Shown piece by piece: positions 15,460 through 24,257 of a DNA stretch of 64,000 nt. The stretch comes from CAJCIY01 sp964245825 (lineage in GTDB: Bacteria; Actinomycetota; Actinomycetes; Mycobacteriales; CAJCIY01). The notes below the pieces were generated by a model. The model did not search any database. It saw only the letters and a program-made list of their open reading frames with translations, and was not told where the DNA came from. The stretch lies in NCBI GenBank assembly GCA_964245825.1, contig CAXTNT010000010.1, positions 1-64,000 of the forward strand. The letters are read 5' to 3'. Both the position numbers and the translations under genes were made by a program. Position 1 is the stretch's first letter; the number at the start of each line of letters is the position of its first letter.

Positions 15460-18246
15460 CTAGCCGGCGACCGCGGACGCTGTGGCAGGGCGCCGGAGCC
15501 GGCTCATCAGCCTGGTGTCGACGGCGGAGACCCGACGACCCAGGCGATGGTCGAGCACGGTGAGCGCCGCCGGGAGCTGCCCGGCTTCGACGCTGGCGCG
15601 CAGGAACAGGTCCTCGAGCAGTTCCCGCTGAGCCGGGCTTCCGCCCATGTGGCGGGAGCGGGCCAGCACCTCGGTCAGCTCCGCGACGGCCCTAGTCGGG
15701 TCGGCCCGGACGGTCGGGGTCAGCGCGCGGCAGAGCGCTGCGGTGCCCAGCCAGCCGGCGGCGGCCCGGGGCGCGGCGGCGGCTCTGGCGACGGCGTGGG
15801 CTGCCAGCGCCGCCAGTGCCTCGGCGTCGTCGGTCATGCCGTGCAGGACCGCGACGTGCCACCCCACGAAGGGAGTGGCCGGCTGCGCAATCACCGTCGA
15901 CGGGGCGAGCGCCACGAGCCGGTCGCGGCGGGCGCCGCCGAGGTCGAGGCCGTGCACGGCGCATCGGGCCAGCAGCGACACGCCGTCGATCAGGACCCGC
16001 ACGCCGTCCGCGCTCGCCACCGCTGCGTCGAAGCGGACGCCCAGGGCGGTCCGGTCGCCGTCGGCCAGCTCGCAGAGGGCCGCGTGCCAGATGAAATGGC
16101 TGCGGAACCGCTGTGCGCTGCCGGCGCCGGCCAGCCAACCGTCGAGCCAGGCGACACCCTCGCGGTGCCGGCCCGTCTCGTAGAAGACGTGTGCCAGCGC
16201 ATGGGCAGCATGACCTGCGCAGGGTTGGCGTTCGAGCGCCGCGGTCGCCAACCGCTCCGCCTCCGGCCAGGCCAGGGCCTCCGCGTAGGCGAAGGCGCGC
16301 AGCCCGTCGACGAACCAGTCGTCGCGGCCGTACGCCGGAGCCAGCTGGTCGAGCAGCGACCACACGTCCCCGAGCGAGGCGTCGTCGGTGGAGAACGCGA
16401 TCGTGGGCAGGAGCATCGACAGGGCAAGCCCGTCGCGCGGCCAGCGCGCGACGTGGTCTGCGAGCAGGGTCTCGACACCGGTACGGCGATGGCAGCGGTC
16501 GGCCACGACGGCGACGAAGCTGCGCTCCCGGTCGGTCGCGCCGGGCAGGTGCCGCTGCGCCGCCGCGAGCCGGCGTTCCACCACCCACCGCGGCTGCCCG
16601 TCCTCGTCGGCGAGCAGGGCGAGGACGGCCTGCCCGAGCGCGAAGCGCGGGTCCAGGGCCACCGACTCCTGGACCGCGACCTGCCCGTCGCGGTCGAGCG
16701 TCAGCAGCCGGTTCAGTCCGACCTCGTAGCGGTCGGCCGCCTCCGCGGTCGTGGTCACGGGAAGGCCGAACACGTCCTTCGCCACGTGTCTGGCGGCGCC
16801 GAGCGCGGGCGCGGCCGGTGCCCGGGCCACGACCGCGCGCGCCAAGGTCTGCGCGTGACCGCGAATGTCGGGCACCGCGGTGCACTCCCACTCAGCGGCC
16901 CGGCGCAGCGGGCCGACGGACCAGAGCCGGGACTCCAGCGCCCCGGCGTGCGGGCCGCGCGGCGCGCCGTCGTCGTCGGTATCCAGGCCGAGTCCCCACC
17001 GGTCGACCTGCGCGTATCCGTCCTCCCGCAGTGCCCGCAGCACCGGGTTGTCGTCGGCCCAGGCATCGCCCGGACCGGTCGCGTTGACGACCCCGTCCAC
17101 GACGAAGGGGACGGCCGGCGGGCCACCGGACTCGGGGGCGTGCGGCAGGTAGCGCACGACGACGCGGTCGTCGAGCACGCGGGCGTCGAGCAGGCGCCCC
17201 CGCGTCAGCGACAGTCGGCCCTCCTGCCGCAGGCGCCGGACGCGGGCCGCCACCGCCGGCGCCATCCGGTGCCGGTGCACGTCCCAGACCCGGGCGCTGT
17301 CCAGCAGGAAGCGGTCCCGGTCGGAGTCCGACAGCCCGGCCCACAGACGCCGGGTGTGCGGCCGGAGACCGTCCACCACCTGTCGCCAATCGCCGCCGGC
17401 CCTGGTGGTCTCCTCGATCCGGGCGTACACGAACGCCTCGAGGTCGTCCAGGGACAGGTCTGCCGGGGGGGTCACGGTCTCCGGAGCGAGCTCCGGGCGG
17501 TGGCTGCGCGGTACCAGACCACGCCGGGACAGAGCTTGTACGTGCACCCCGCCGGCACCGGCCAGGCCCAGCGCGACGTCGATCATCGAGAGCCCGGTCC
17601 CGAGGACGAGCACCTTGCGCCAGCCCGCCGCGCGCGCCAGCTCGCCCGGGGCCCAGGGGTCGACGACGTACCGGTCGCCGAGCCGTCCGTGTCGCATCGG
17701 GTCGGCGGGCAGCGGCGAGCCCGTGGCCAGCACGACCTCGTCGGCGAAGACCCGCCGGCCATCATCCAGGTGGACGTCGATGCCGTCGTCGGCCGGCTCC
17801 ACGCGGATCGCGCGGCCGCGGACGGCGTGGGCGTTCCCGCAGTCCGACTCCATCTCGGCCAGCGTCCGGCGCAGGTACGAGCCGTAGGCGGCCCTCGGCG
17901 CGAAGTCCAGGGGACCACGCGCGTACCCCTTCCTGGTGGCCCAGCGCAGGAAGTGGTCCGGATCGTCCGGCAGGGCGCTCATCGACTTCGCCGGGACGTT
18001 GAGCAGGTGCTGGAGGTCGGTGGTGGAGTAGGCCACGCCGCAGCCGAGGACCGCCCGCTCCTCCACCACGTCGACGTGGACCTGCCGTCGCGCGGCGCCG
18101 GCCTCGCGCAGCAGGTGGATCGCGGTGAGCAGCCCACTCGCGCCGCCGCCGATGACGCAGACCCGACGCCGAGCGGGAGCCGGGCCGGCGGAGCCAGCGC
18201 GCAGCGCGTCCGCGTCCGTCACGCTCACGACGATACGCAACAACAT
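15460..18246 (-). CDS. FAD/NAD(P)-binding oxidoreductase fused to TTC38-like TPR domain
   Basis: 928 residues in two parts. Residues about 25-480 are an FAD/NAD(P)-binding protein of the HI0933/NAD_binding_9 kind: VCVIGGGASGLLTAIHLL (dinucleotide loop), VVLATGSP, KVLVLGTGLSMIDVALGL (second Rossmann loop) and VVNATGPGDAW. Residues about 500-900 are alpha-helical repeats like the tetratricopeptide protein TTC38 (AADRYEVGLNRLLTLD, then LALSMLLPTIAF, GHAAHALAHVFYETGRHREGVAWL and IWHAALCELADGD). Each half is known on its own; the fusion in one reading frame is unusual. It could be an FAD oxidoreductase with a protein-docking tail. It converges on the carotenoid oxygenase. Confidence 0.85.
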   Translation of the reverse strand: MLLRIVVSVTDADALRAGSAGPAPARRRVCVIGGGASGLLTAIHLLREAGAARRQVHVDVVEERAVLGCGVAYSTTDLQHLLNVPAKSMSALPDDPDHFLRWATRKGYARGPLDFAPRAAYGSYLRRTLAEMESDCGNAHAVRGRAIRVEPADDGIDVHLDDGRRVFADEVVLATGSPLPADPMRHGRLGDRYVVDPWAPGELARAAGWRKVLVLGTGLSMIDVALGLAGAGGVHVQALSRRGLVPRSHRPELAPETVTPPADLSLDDLEAFVYARIEETTRAGGDWRQVVDGLRPHTRRLWAGLSDSDRDRFLLDSARVWDVHRHRMAPAVAARVRRLRQEGRLSLTRGRLLDARVLDDRVVVRYLPHAPESGGPPAVPFVVDGVVNATGPGDAWADDNPVLRALREDGYAQVDRWGLGLDTDDDGAPRGPHAGALESRLWSVGPLRRAAEWECTAVPDIRGHAQTLARAVVARAPAAPALGAARHVAKDVFGLPVTTTAEAADRYEVGLNRLLTLDRDGQVAVQESVALDPRFALGQAVLALLADEDGQPRWVVERRLAAAQRHLPGATDRERSFVAVVADRCHRRTGVETLLADHVARWPRDGLALSMLLPTIAFSTDDASLGDVWSLLDQLAPAYGRDDWFVDGLRAFAYAEALAWPEAERLATAALERQPCAGHAAHALAHVFYETGRHREGVAWLDGWLAGAGSAQRFRSHFIWHAALCELADGDRTALGVRFDAAVASADGVRVLIDGVSLLARCAVHGLDLGGARRDRLVALAPSTVIAQPATPFVGWHVAVLHGMTDDAEALAALAAHAVARAAAAPRAAAGWLGTAALCRALTPTVRADPTRAVAELTEVLARSRHMGGSPAQRELLEDLFLRASVEAGQLPAALTVLDHRLGRRVSAVDTRLMSRLRRPATASAVAG

Positions 18247-18314
18247 CGATCCGTACGGTCTGAATCGGCAGAGTCACTGCGCCGGTGCGGACCACGGGCT
18301 GAGATGCTCGCCGG

Positions 18315-19466
18315 GTGGACGGGCACCGGCTGGCGCAGCTGACCTCACTCGGCCTGTACGACCCGGCCTGGGTGACTGCCGCGGACCGGCTGGCGCTCCT
18401 GGAGCTGCTCGACGCGGACGGGGCGTCGGACGCCGAGATGGTCGAGGCGCAGGCCGGCGGACGCCTGTTCGCTCTCGCCGGTGACCGGATCGCCCAACCG
18501 GGCGAGCCGACCCACACGACCGAGGGCGCCGCCCGGGCGCTAGCGCTCGAGCCGGCGGCGTTCGAGCGGATCTGGCAGGCGATCGGACTGCCGATGCCCG
18601 CTGCCGGCGAGCTGGAGATCACCGACTCTGAGGTGGAGGGACTGACGGCGCTCACCGACGTGGCGGCCCTGCTGGGCATCGACGCCGCGGTGCGGGTCTC
18701 CCGTGTCGTGGGTGCCGCGGTGGCCCGGATCGCCGAGGCGGAGTCCTCGATCACCCGCGAGGCGCTGCGGGACATCGACCTGGGGGTGTCGCAGAGCGAG
18801 GTGGCGACCGCGGTCGCGTGGCGGTCGACGGCAGAGCTCATCCCCAAGGTCGGTCGGCTCCTGGACGTGATCCACCGCCGCCAGCTGGCGCTGATCCGGC
18901 CGTACTTCGAGAGCATCGACGTACGCAACGACGGACGGGAGGCGACCCTCGGTGTGGGGTTCGTCGACCTGTCGGGGTTCACCGCCCTCGCCGCGACCAC
19001 GTCCCTGCCGTCGCTGTCCCGGCTGTTGTCGGTCTTCGAGTCGCGAGCGGCGGACACGGTGATGGCCGGCGGCGGACGGCTGGTCAAGTACCTGGGCGAC
19101 GCGGTGATGTTCATCGCCGCAGACCGCACCCGGCTCGCCGCGATCGCCCTGGACCTGGTGGGCGACACGGTCGCCGCGGAGGCGGGCATAGCCGTCCGCG
19201 GAGGCATCGCCTGGGGCGACGTACTGATCCAGGACGGCGACTACTTCGGCAGCACCGTCAATCTCGCCGCCCGGCTGGTCTCCGTCGCCGCGCCGTCCAC
19301 CCTGCTGGGTTCGCCGGAGCTGGCCGGGGTGGAGGGCGTCGACACGGCGGTGCTCGCGCCGATGGAGATCCGCGGCTTCGCGCGCCCGATCGCGCCGGTT
19401 CAGCTCAGCCGCCGCACCGCTGCGACGTGCTCGCCGGCCGGCGCACGCGCCACGCCGGGCGGGTGA
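18315..19466 (+). CDS. Class III adenylyl cyclase, Rv1264-like
   Basis: 383 residues from GTG 18315. The N-terminal half (about 1-200) is a helical regulatory domain like that of the pH-sensing mycobacterial cyclase Rv1264, which inhibits at neutral pH and activates on acidification. The C-terminal catalytic domain has VGFVDLSGFTALA (metal aspartate), GRLVKYLGDAVMFIA (second metal aspartate, adenine-specifying lysine) and YFGSTVNLAARL (transition-state residues), so it looks active as a homodimer making cAMP. It starts a run of four same-strand genes with transporters, which suggests a pH/osmotic stress unit. Confidence 0.9.
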   Translation: MDGHRLAQLTSLGLYDPAWVTAADRLALLELLDADGASDAEMVEAQAGGRLFALAGDRIAQPGEPTHTTEGAARALALEPAAFERIWQAIGLPMPAAGELEITDSEVEGLTALTDVAALLGIDAAVRVSRVVGAAVARIAEAESSITREALRDIDLGVSQSEVATAVAWRSTAELIPKVGRLLDVIHRRQLALIRPYFESIDVRNDGREATLGVGFVDLSGFTALAATTSLPSLSRLLSVFESRAADTVMAGGGRLVKYLGDAVMFIAADRTRLAAIALDLVGDTVAAEAGIAVRGGIAWGDVLIQDGDYFGSTVNLAARLVSVAAPSTLLGSPELAGVEGVDTAVLAPMEIRGFARPIAPVQLSRRTAATCSPAGARATPGG

Positions 19467-19557
19467 CGGGCGACGGTGTGACCTGGGTCGGCCGAGCACA
19501 GGTGGCTGATGGGAAGATCGTCGGGCCCGTCCGGCAAGCACGAGGGAGAGGCTGACG

Positions 19558-20460
19558 ATGACCGGCCACGGCCTCGCCGTCGCGCCGCTGGACGACGTCG
19601 GTGTGTGGGCGCGGACGAACTTGCTCGAGGGCCTGCTCGTCGTCCTCGGCGCGATCCTGCTGGGTCGGGCCACGAGCTGGGCGGGCAACCGGGTCACGGC
19701 GGGGATCGACGAGCGGTCGACCGGGACCGACGCGCTGGTCCGCTCCGAGGCTGCCAAGCACCGGCACGCCGTGTCCCAGGTGCTGACCTGGGGTGCACTG
19801 GTGGTGATCTACAGCGTCGCCGCCATCGTCGTGCTGAGCCGGCTCGGCGTGCCGCTGAGCGGCTTCATCGCCCCGGCGACCGTCGCCGGAGTGGCCCTGG
19901 GCTTCGGCGCCCAGCGCGTCGTCCAGGACATCCTGGCCGGCTTCTTCCTGATCACCGAGAAGCAGTACGGCTTCGGCGACGTCGTGATGCTGGCCGTGGC
20001 CGGGGCGGGAGATCCGCGCAGCGGGACGGTCGAGGACGTCACGCTGCGGATCACCCGGATCCGGACCGCCGACGGCAACGTGGTCATCACGCCGAACGGG
20101 CAGATCGTGCAGGTCACGAACCTTTCCCGCGACTGGGCCCGGGCTGTCGTCGACGTCCCCGTCCCGGTCACCGCGGACGTGGGGACGGCGAACGACATCC
20201 TCCGGCGGGTCGGCCAGGAGGCGTTCGCCGACACAGACCTGCACCCGCTCCTGCTGGACGCGCCCAGCGTGATGGGCGTGGAGAGCCTGGAGGTCGGACA
20301 GCTCAACATCCGCGTGGTCGCCCGGACGCTTCCCGGGCGGCAGTTCGAGGTGAGCCGCGCACTGCGGGCCCGGATCGCGCTCGCCCTCACCGCTGCCGGC
20401 ATCAGCGGCCCGGCTGACCCGCCGACCGTCGACGTCGCCGCCGCGACGGCGGACGAATGA
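19558..20460 (+). CDS. MscS-type mechanosensitive channel
   Basis: 300 residues. Three membrane helices precede the pore-lining stretch PATVAGVALGFGAQRVVQDILAGFFL, which carries the Ala/Gly-rich TM3 packing pattern of MscS. The beta domain follows (GTVEDVTLRITRIRTADGN and VVITPNGQI), then a C-terminal alpha/beta region. It relieves turgor on hypo-osmotic shock. GAGGGAGAGG precedes ATG 19558. It is coupled to the next gene by ATGA. Confidence 0.93.
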   Translation: MTGHGLAVAPLDDVGVWARTNLLEGLLVVLGAILLGRATSWAGNRVTAGIDERSTGTDALVRSEAAKHRHAVSQVLTWGALVVIYSVAAIVVLSRLGVPLSGFIAPATVAGVALGFGAQRVVQDILAGFFLITEKQYGFGDVVMLAVAGAGDPRSGTVEDVTLRITRIRTADGNVVITPNGQIVQVTNLSRDWARAVVDVPVPVTADVGTANDILRRVGQEAFADTDLHPLLLDAPSVMGVESLEVGQLNIRVVARTLPGRQFEVSRALRARIALALTAAGISGPADPPTVDVAAATADE

Positions 20461-20822
20461 TCGAGCTCCGCGGCGTCGGCCTCGCCGTTCGCCGCTCGAC
20501 GGTCGTCCTGGCCGTGCTGTTCGTCGCCCTGCTCGTGCTCTACTTCTGCATCAGGCCGGTGCCGGCGAGCGAGGCGCGGCCGGCCGTCGTCCGGGCCACC
20601 GCCACCCCGGCCGTGACCCAGACCCCGACCCCGCCCGCCACCACGCCGTCGCTCACACCGAAGCCCTCGGCGGCAGCCACCTCGATGAGCCGCGTCGTCG
20701 TCACGCGTACCAGCCCGAGCACGTCGGCCACCCGCAGCCAGAGCCAGTCGACGTCGGCGTCGGTCGCGTCCTCCGCACCTGCGTCCGGCCCGACCGCGAC
20801 CGCCAGCTCGTCCGCCGGCTAG
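20457..20822 (+). CDS. Membrane-anchored Ser/Thr/Pro-rich protein
   Basis: 121 residues: a 15-residue start, one hydrophobic helix (VVLAVLFVALLVLYFCI), then about 85 residues that are nearly all Thr, Ser, Pro and Ala, mucin-like and disordered, with no aromatic residues. It overlaps the MscS stop by ATGA and is followed 12 nt later by the antiporter, so it is part of that transcript. It may be a cell-wall spanning spacer; possible O-mannosylation is inference from composition. I do not recognise a family. Confidence 0.7.
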   Translation: MIELRGVGLAVRRSTVVLAVLFVALLVLYFCIRPVPASEARPAVVRATATPAVTQTPTPPATTPSLTPKPSAAATSMSRVVVTRTSPSTSATRSQSQSTSASVASSAPASGPTATASSSAG

Positions 20823-20834
20823 TCCGGGCCCGAG

Positions 20835-22442
20835 GTGAGCGTCGAGGTCGCGGCCACGCTGACGCTGCTGGCGGTCGCCCTCGTCGGGCTGGCCGCGGTG
20901 CTGGCCGACCGCACCGCTCTGCCCGCACCCGTCCTGCTCGCCGTGATCGGGCTGGTGTACGCAGAGCTGCCCGGGCCCAACGTCCGGCTGGACCCCGACC
21001 TCGTGCTGGTGCTGGTGATCCCGCCGCTGCTGTACTCGGCGGCGCTGCGCTCGAGCATCGTCGACATCCGCTCCCATCTGCGCGAGGTCGGCCTGCTGTC
21101 GGTGGGCCTGGTGCTGGCGACGGCGCTGGTGATCGGGGCCGCGCTGCACGCCCTCGTACCCGGGCTGTCGTTCGCCGCGGCCACCGCGCTGGGCGCGGCG
21201 GTCGCGCCCAACGACCCGATCGCCGCGCTGGCGATCGCGCGCAGCGTAGGGCTGCCGGCCCGCCTGGTGACGGTGGTCGAGGGCGAGTCGCTGCTCAACG
21301 ACGCCTCGGCGCTCACCACGTACACGGTGGCGGTGGCCGCGGTGGGCGGCGGCTTCTCGGTCGGGGACACGGCCTGGCGGTTCGTGCTCGCGGTCGGCGG
21401 CGGGCTCCTGATCGGGCTCGCCGTCGGCTGGGTCGTCCGGCTGGTGACGCGGTTCGTCGACGACTCGACGCTGCAGTCGGTGATCTCCCTCGCGACGCCG
21501 TTCGCCGCGTTCCTACCGGCGGAGGAGCTGCACGCCTCAGGCGTGCTGGCCGTCGTGGTCTGCGGGCTGTGGCTCGGTCACCAGGGCCCCTCACTCCTGT
21601 CGGGATCCGCCCGGCTGCAGGGCCGTTCGGTGTGGTCGGTCGTCGACCTGCTGCTCGAGGGAACCGTCTTCCTGCTGATCGGCGTCCAGCTGCCGGTCGT
21701 CCTCGACGGCGTCTCCGACGAGCCAGTCGGCCGAGTGGCCCTGGCGTCCGCCGTGGCGGTCGCGGTGGTCGTACTCGGGCGTCCCCTCTGGCTCGCGCTC
21801 ACACTCGCACTGCCCGCACGTCTCAGCCGCGGGTCGGGCGGGCTGAGCGGACGCGAGCTGACGGCGCTCTCCTGGGCGGGGATGCGCGGGGTGGTGTCGC
21901 TGGCCGCCGTCTTCGCCCTGCCGTTGCGGGTCGACGGCCACGCCCTCCCCGACCGCGACCTGCTGGTGTTCGTCGCCTTCGTCGTGGTGCTGGTGACCCT
22001 CGTGGGCCAGGGCCTCACGTACGCCCCGCTGCTGCGGCGCCTGGACCTGCGCGAGGACCGGGCCGCCCGGGCAGTGCAGATGGGCCTGGTACGCCGGGCG
22101 GTGATCGAGGCCGGTGTGCGCCGACTCGACGACCTGGCCGACGACGGCAACGCCGAGGTGGTGGACCGCCTCCGGCAGCAGTCCGTGGACCGCGTCGCGG
22201 TGGTCCGCGACCGGCTCACCTCGGCCGGGCTCGGCGGTGACCCGGGCGAGCCCACCCATGCCGCCGAGCAGGCCCGGACAGCCGGGCTGCTGCGCTCGGC
22301 GATGATCGCCGCGGAGCGGGCCGAGCTGCTGAGCTACCGCGACCGGGGAGAGCTGGACGACGCCGGCCTGCGGCGGCTGCAGCGAGAGCTGGACCACGAG
22401 GAGCGGGCGATCGCGGTCCGCCTCGAGGTGCCCCGGGCCTGA
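20835..22442 (+). CDS. CPA1-family Na+(K+)/H+ antiporter
   Basis: 535 residues. About 12 membrane helices in the first 410 residues. The transport core has ALGAAVAPNDPIAALAI (the ND/DP ion-binding motif) and VVEGESLLNDASALTTYT (family signature), and the helix LLEGTVFLLIGVQLP. The last 120 residues are a charged helical cytoplasmic tail, as in actinobacterial Na+/H+ antiporters. It exchanges protons for sodium or potassium and would fit a pH/osmotic role with the upstream cyclase and channel. The GTG start follows the previous stop by 12 nt. Confidence 0.92.
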   Translation: MSVEVAATLTLLAVALVGLAAVLADRTALPAPVLLAVIGLVYAELPGPNVRLDPDLVLVLVIPPLLYSAALRSSIVDIRSHLREVGLLSVGLVLATALVIGAALHALVPGLSFAAATALGAAVAPNDPIAALAIARSVGLPARLVTVVEGESLLNDASALTTYTVAVAAVGGGFSVGDTAWRFVLAVGGGLLIGLAVGWVVRLVTRFVDDSTLQSVISLATPFAAFLPAEELHASGVLAVVVCGLWLGHQGPSLLSGSARLQGRSVWSVVDLLLEGTVFLLIGVQLPVVLDGVSDEPVGRVALASAVAVAVVVLGRPLWLALTLALPARLSRGSGGLSGRELTALSWAGMRGVVSLAAVFALPLRVDGHALPDRDLLVFVAFVVVLVTLVGQGLTYAPLLRRLDLREDRAARAVQMGLVRRAVIEAGVRRLDDLADDGNAEVVDRLRQQSVDRVAVVRDRLTSAGLGGDPGEPTHAAEQARTAGLLRSAMIAAERAELLSYRDRGELDDAGLRRLQRELDHEERAIAVRLEVPRA

Positions 22443-22467
22443 CCCGACCGGGAACAGCGGAGCCGGC

Positions 22468-22494
22468 TGTCGATTCCGGGCCTTGCCAACCGTC
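22468..22494 (+). promoter_or_regulatory. ECF42-type promoter of the DGPF gene
   Basis: TGTCGA at 22468-22473, a 17-nt spacer, then CGTC at 22491-22494. This matches the bipartite target reported for ECF42 sigma factors (TGTCGA in the -35 region, CGA/TC in the -10 region). The leader would start near 22500, and AAGGAGG at 22530-22536 serves ATG 22542. The DGPF/sigma pair is thus probably autoregulated. Confidence 0.65.
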
Positions 22495-22541
22495 GCAGGA
22501 GTGGGAGCCTGCCGTCCGCAGGCCCGAACAAGGAGGCACAC

Positions 22542-22889
22542 ATGGCGCAGTACCTGATCCTGATCTACGAGGACGAGAAGGGGTACGAGGAGGCGACACC
22601 GGAGTTCTGGCAGGCGGTGACCGAGGCACACGGCGCCTTCCCTCAGCGGGTGGAGGAGCTCGGCGCGAAGCTGCTGGGCGGCAACGCCCTCCAGCCGACC
22701 GCCACGGCGACGAGCATCCGCGAGAAGGGCACGGACGTGACCGACGGCCCGTTCGCGGAGACGAAGGAGGCTCTCGGCGGCTACTACCTCGTCGAGGCCG
22801 ACGATCTCGACCAGGCGCTGGCCGTCGCCAAGGCGTGCCCGGCGGCGCTCGGGGGCGTCGAGGTGCGGCCCGTGATGGTCTTCGACTGA
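22542..22889 (+). CDS. DGPF (YCII-related) protein
   Basis: 115 residues. A single YCII-like ferredoxin-fold domain; the diagnostic motif VTDGPFAETKEALGGYYLVEA is centred on residues 67-87, preceded by AQYLILIYEDEKGYEE. Such proteins are the standard genomic partners and targets of ECF42 sigma factors; their biochemical role is not established. The gene is followed 6 nt later by the sigma factor and preceded by an ECF42-type promoter. Confidence 0.92.
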   Translation: MAQYLILIYEDEKGYEEATPEFWQAVTEAHGAFPQRVEELGAKLLGGNALQPTATATSIREKGTDVTDGPFAETKEALGGYYLVEADDLDQALAVAKACPAALGGVEVRPVMVFD

Positions 22890-22895
22890 GCGTCG

Positions 22896-24161
22896 GTGGC
22901 CGCTGACGACTGCATCGTCGCCGCGGTCGCGGACGCGCACCGTCGCGAATGGGCTCTGGTCCTGGCCGCGACGGTGCGCGTCACCGGCGACCTCGACAGC
23001 GCCGAGGAGTGCGTCCAGGACGCGTTCGCCGCCGCCCTGGCCACGTGGCCGGGCCGTGGGGTGCCCCGACGCCCCGGCGCCTGGCTCACCACCGCGGCCC
23101 GGCGGCGTGCCCTCGACCTGTGGCGGCACGAGGTGGTCGTACGCCGCACCCTGCCGCTGCTGGTGGACCGGCGGACGGGTCCACCACCGGACGAGCTCCT
23201 CGACGGCGACGAGCTGCCGGACGAGCGGCTGAGCCTCATCGCCACCTGCTGCCACCCGGCGCTGTCCACCGAGGCGCAGGTCGCCCTGACGCTGAGGCTC
23301 GTCTGCGGCGTCTCGACCGCCGACATCGCCCGCGCGTTCCTGGTGTCCGAGCCGACGATGGCAGCCCGCCTCACCCGCGCCAAGAAGAAGATCGCCGGCG
23401 CCCGCATCCCCTATCGCGTACCGGGCACCGACGAGCTGCCCGAGCGGATCGACGGCATCCTGAGCGTGCTGCACCTGCTGTTCACCACCGGCCACAGCGC
23501 GCCGTCGGGCGCCGACCTGGTACGCCGCGAGCTCACCGCACGCGCCCTGGACCTGGCCCGCATGCTCCGGACGCTGCTGCCCGACGACCGCGCCGTGGCC
23601 GGGCTCCTCGCGCTGCTGCTGCTGACCGACGCCCGTCGCAGCACGCGGGTCGGCCCCGACGGCCGGCTGCTGCTGCTGGCGGAGCAGGACCGCGACCAGT
23701 GGGACCGGGCCGCCGCCGCGGAGGGCATCGCCCTGGTCCGCGAGGCGCTGGGCGCCCGGCCGCCGAGTCGGTACGCCCTGCAGGCCGCGATCGCCGCCGT
23801 CCACATCGAGGCACCCACGTGGGACGACACCGACTGGCGCGAGATCCTGGCCATCTACGGTGTGCTGCAGAACATCTGGCCGTCACCCGTCGTCGCGCTC
23901 AACCGGGCGGTCGCCCTCGCCATGGTCGCCGGGCCGGAGGCCGGGCTCGCCGCCGTCGAGGCTCTCGCCCAGGACCGGCAGCTGGCCGGCTACCCCTATC
24001 TGCCGGCCACGCGGGCCGACCTGCTGCGCCGGCTCGGCCGACTCGAGGAGGCCGCGGCGTTCTACCGGGATGCCCTCGCACTCACCGCCAACGACACCGA
24101 GCGTGCATTCCTGCACGGGCGTGTCCAGGAGTGCACGGCTCGGGCCGATATCTCATTCTGA
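22896..24161 (+). CDS. ECF42-group RNA polymerase sigma factor
   Basis: 421 residues from GTG 22896. Sigma-70 region 2 (HRREWALVLAATVRVTGDLDSAEECVQDAFAA.. in residues 12-50), region 4 (LTLRLVCGVSTADIARAFL and MAARLTRAKKKI), then a long C-terminal TPR-like domain (LPERIDGILSVLHLLFTTGH, VALNRAVALAMVAGPEAGL, EEAAAFYRDAL) typical of ECF42. This extension replaces an anti-sigma factor and is needed for activity. It probably transcribes its own operon via the promoter at 22468-22494. Confidence 0.92.
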   Translation: MAADDCIVAAVADAHRREWALVLAATVRVTGDLDSAEECVQDAFAAALATWPGRGVPRRPGAWLTTAARRRALDLWRHEVVVRRTLPLLVDRRTGPPPDELLDGDELPDERLSLIATCCHPALSTEAQVALTLRLVCGVSTADIARAFLVSEPTMAARLTRAKKKIAGARIPYRVPGTDELPERIDGILSVLHLLFTTGHSAPSGADLVRRELTARALDLARMLRTLLPDDRAVAGLLALLLLTDARRSTRVGPDGRLLLLAEQDRDQWDRAAAAEGIALVREALGARPPSRYALQAAIAAVHIEAPTWDDTDWREILAIYGVLQNIWPSPVVALNRAVALAMVAGPEAGLAAVEALAQDRQLAGYPYLPATRADLLRRLGRLEEAAAFYRDALALTANDTERAFLHGRVQECTARADISF

Positions 24162-24257
24162 GGCCGAGTCCGGCGGCACCGATTCGGGTGAGGCTGGGGT
24201 CATCCCGACCGACTGCCCGGTACCGCCGTCCGGCCCCTTGTCGGCTCGTAGGATGGT

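Noticed and set aside
15547..18342. A 931-codon open frame on the plus strand
   Set aside because: Antisense to the FAD-TPR fusion gene; no recognisable family, biased composition.
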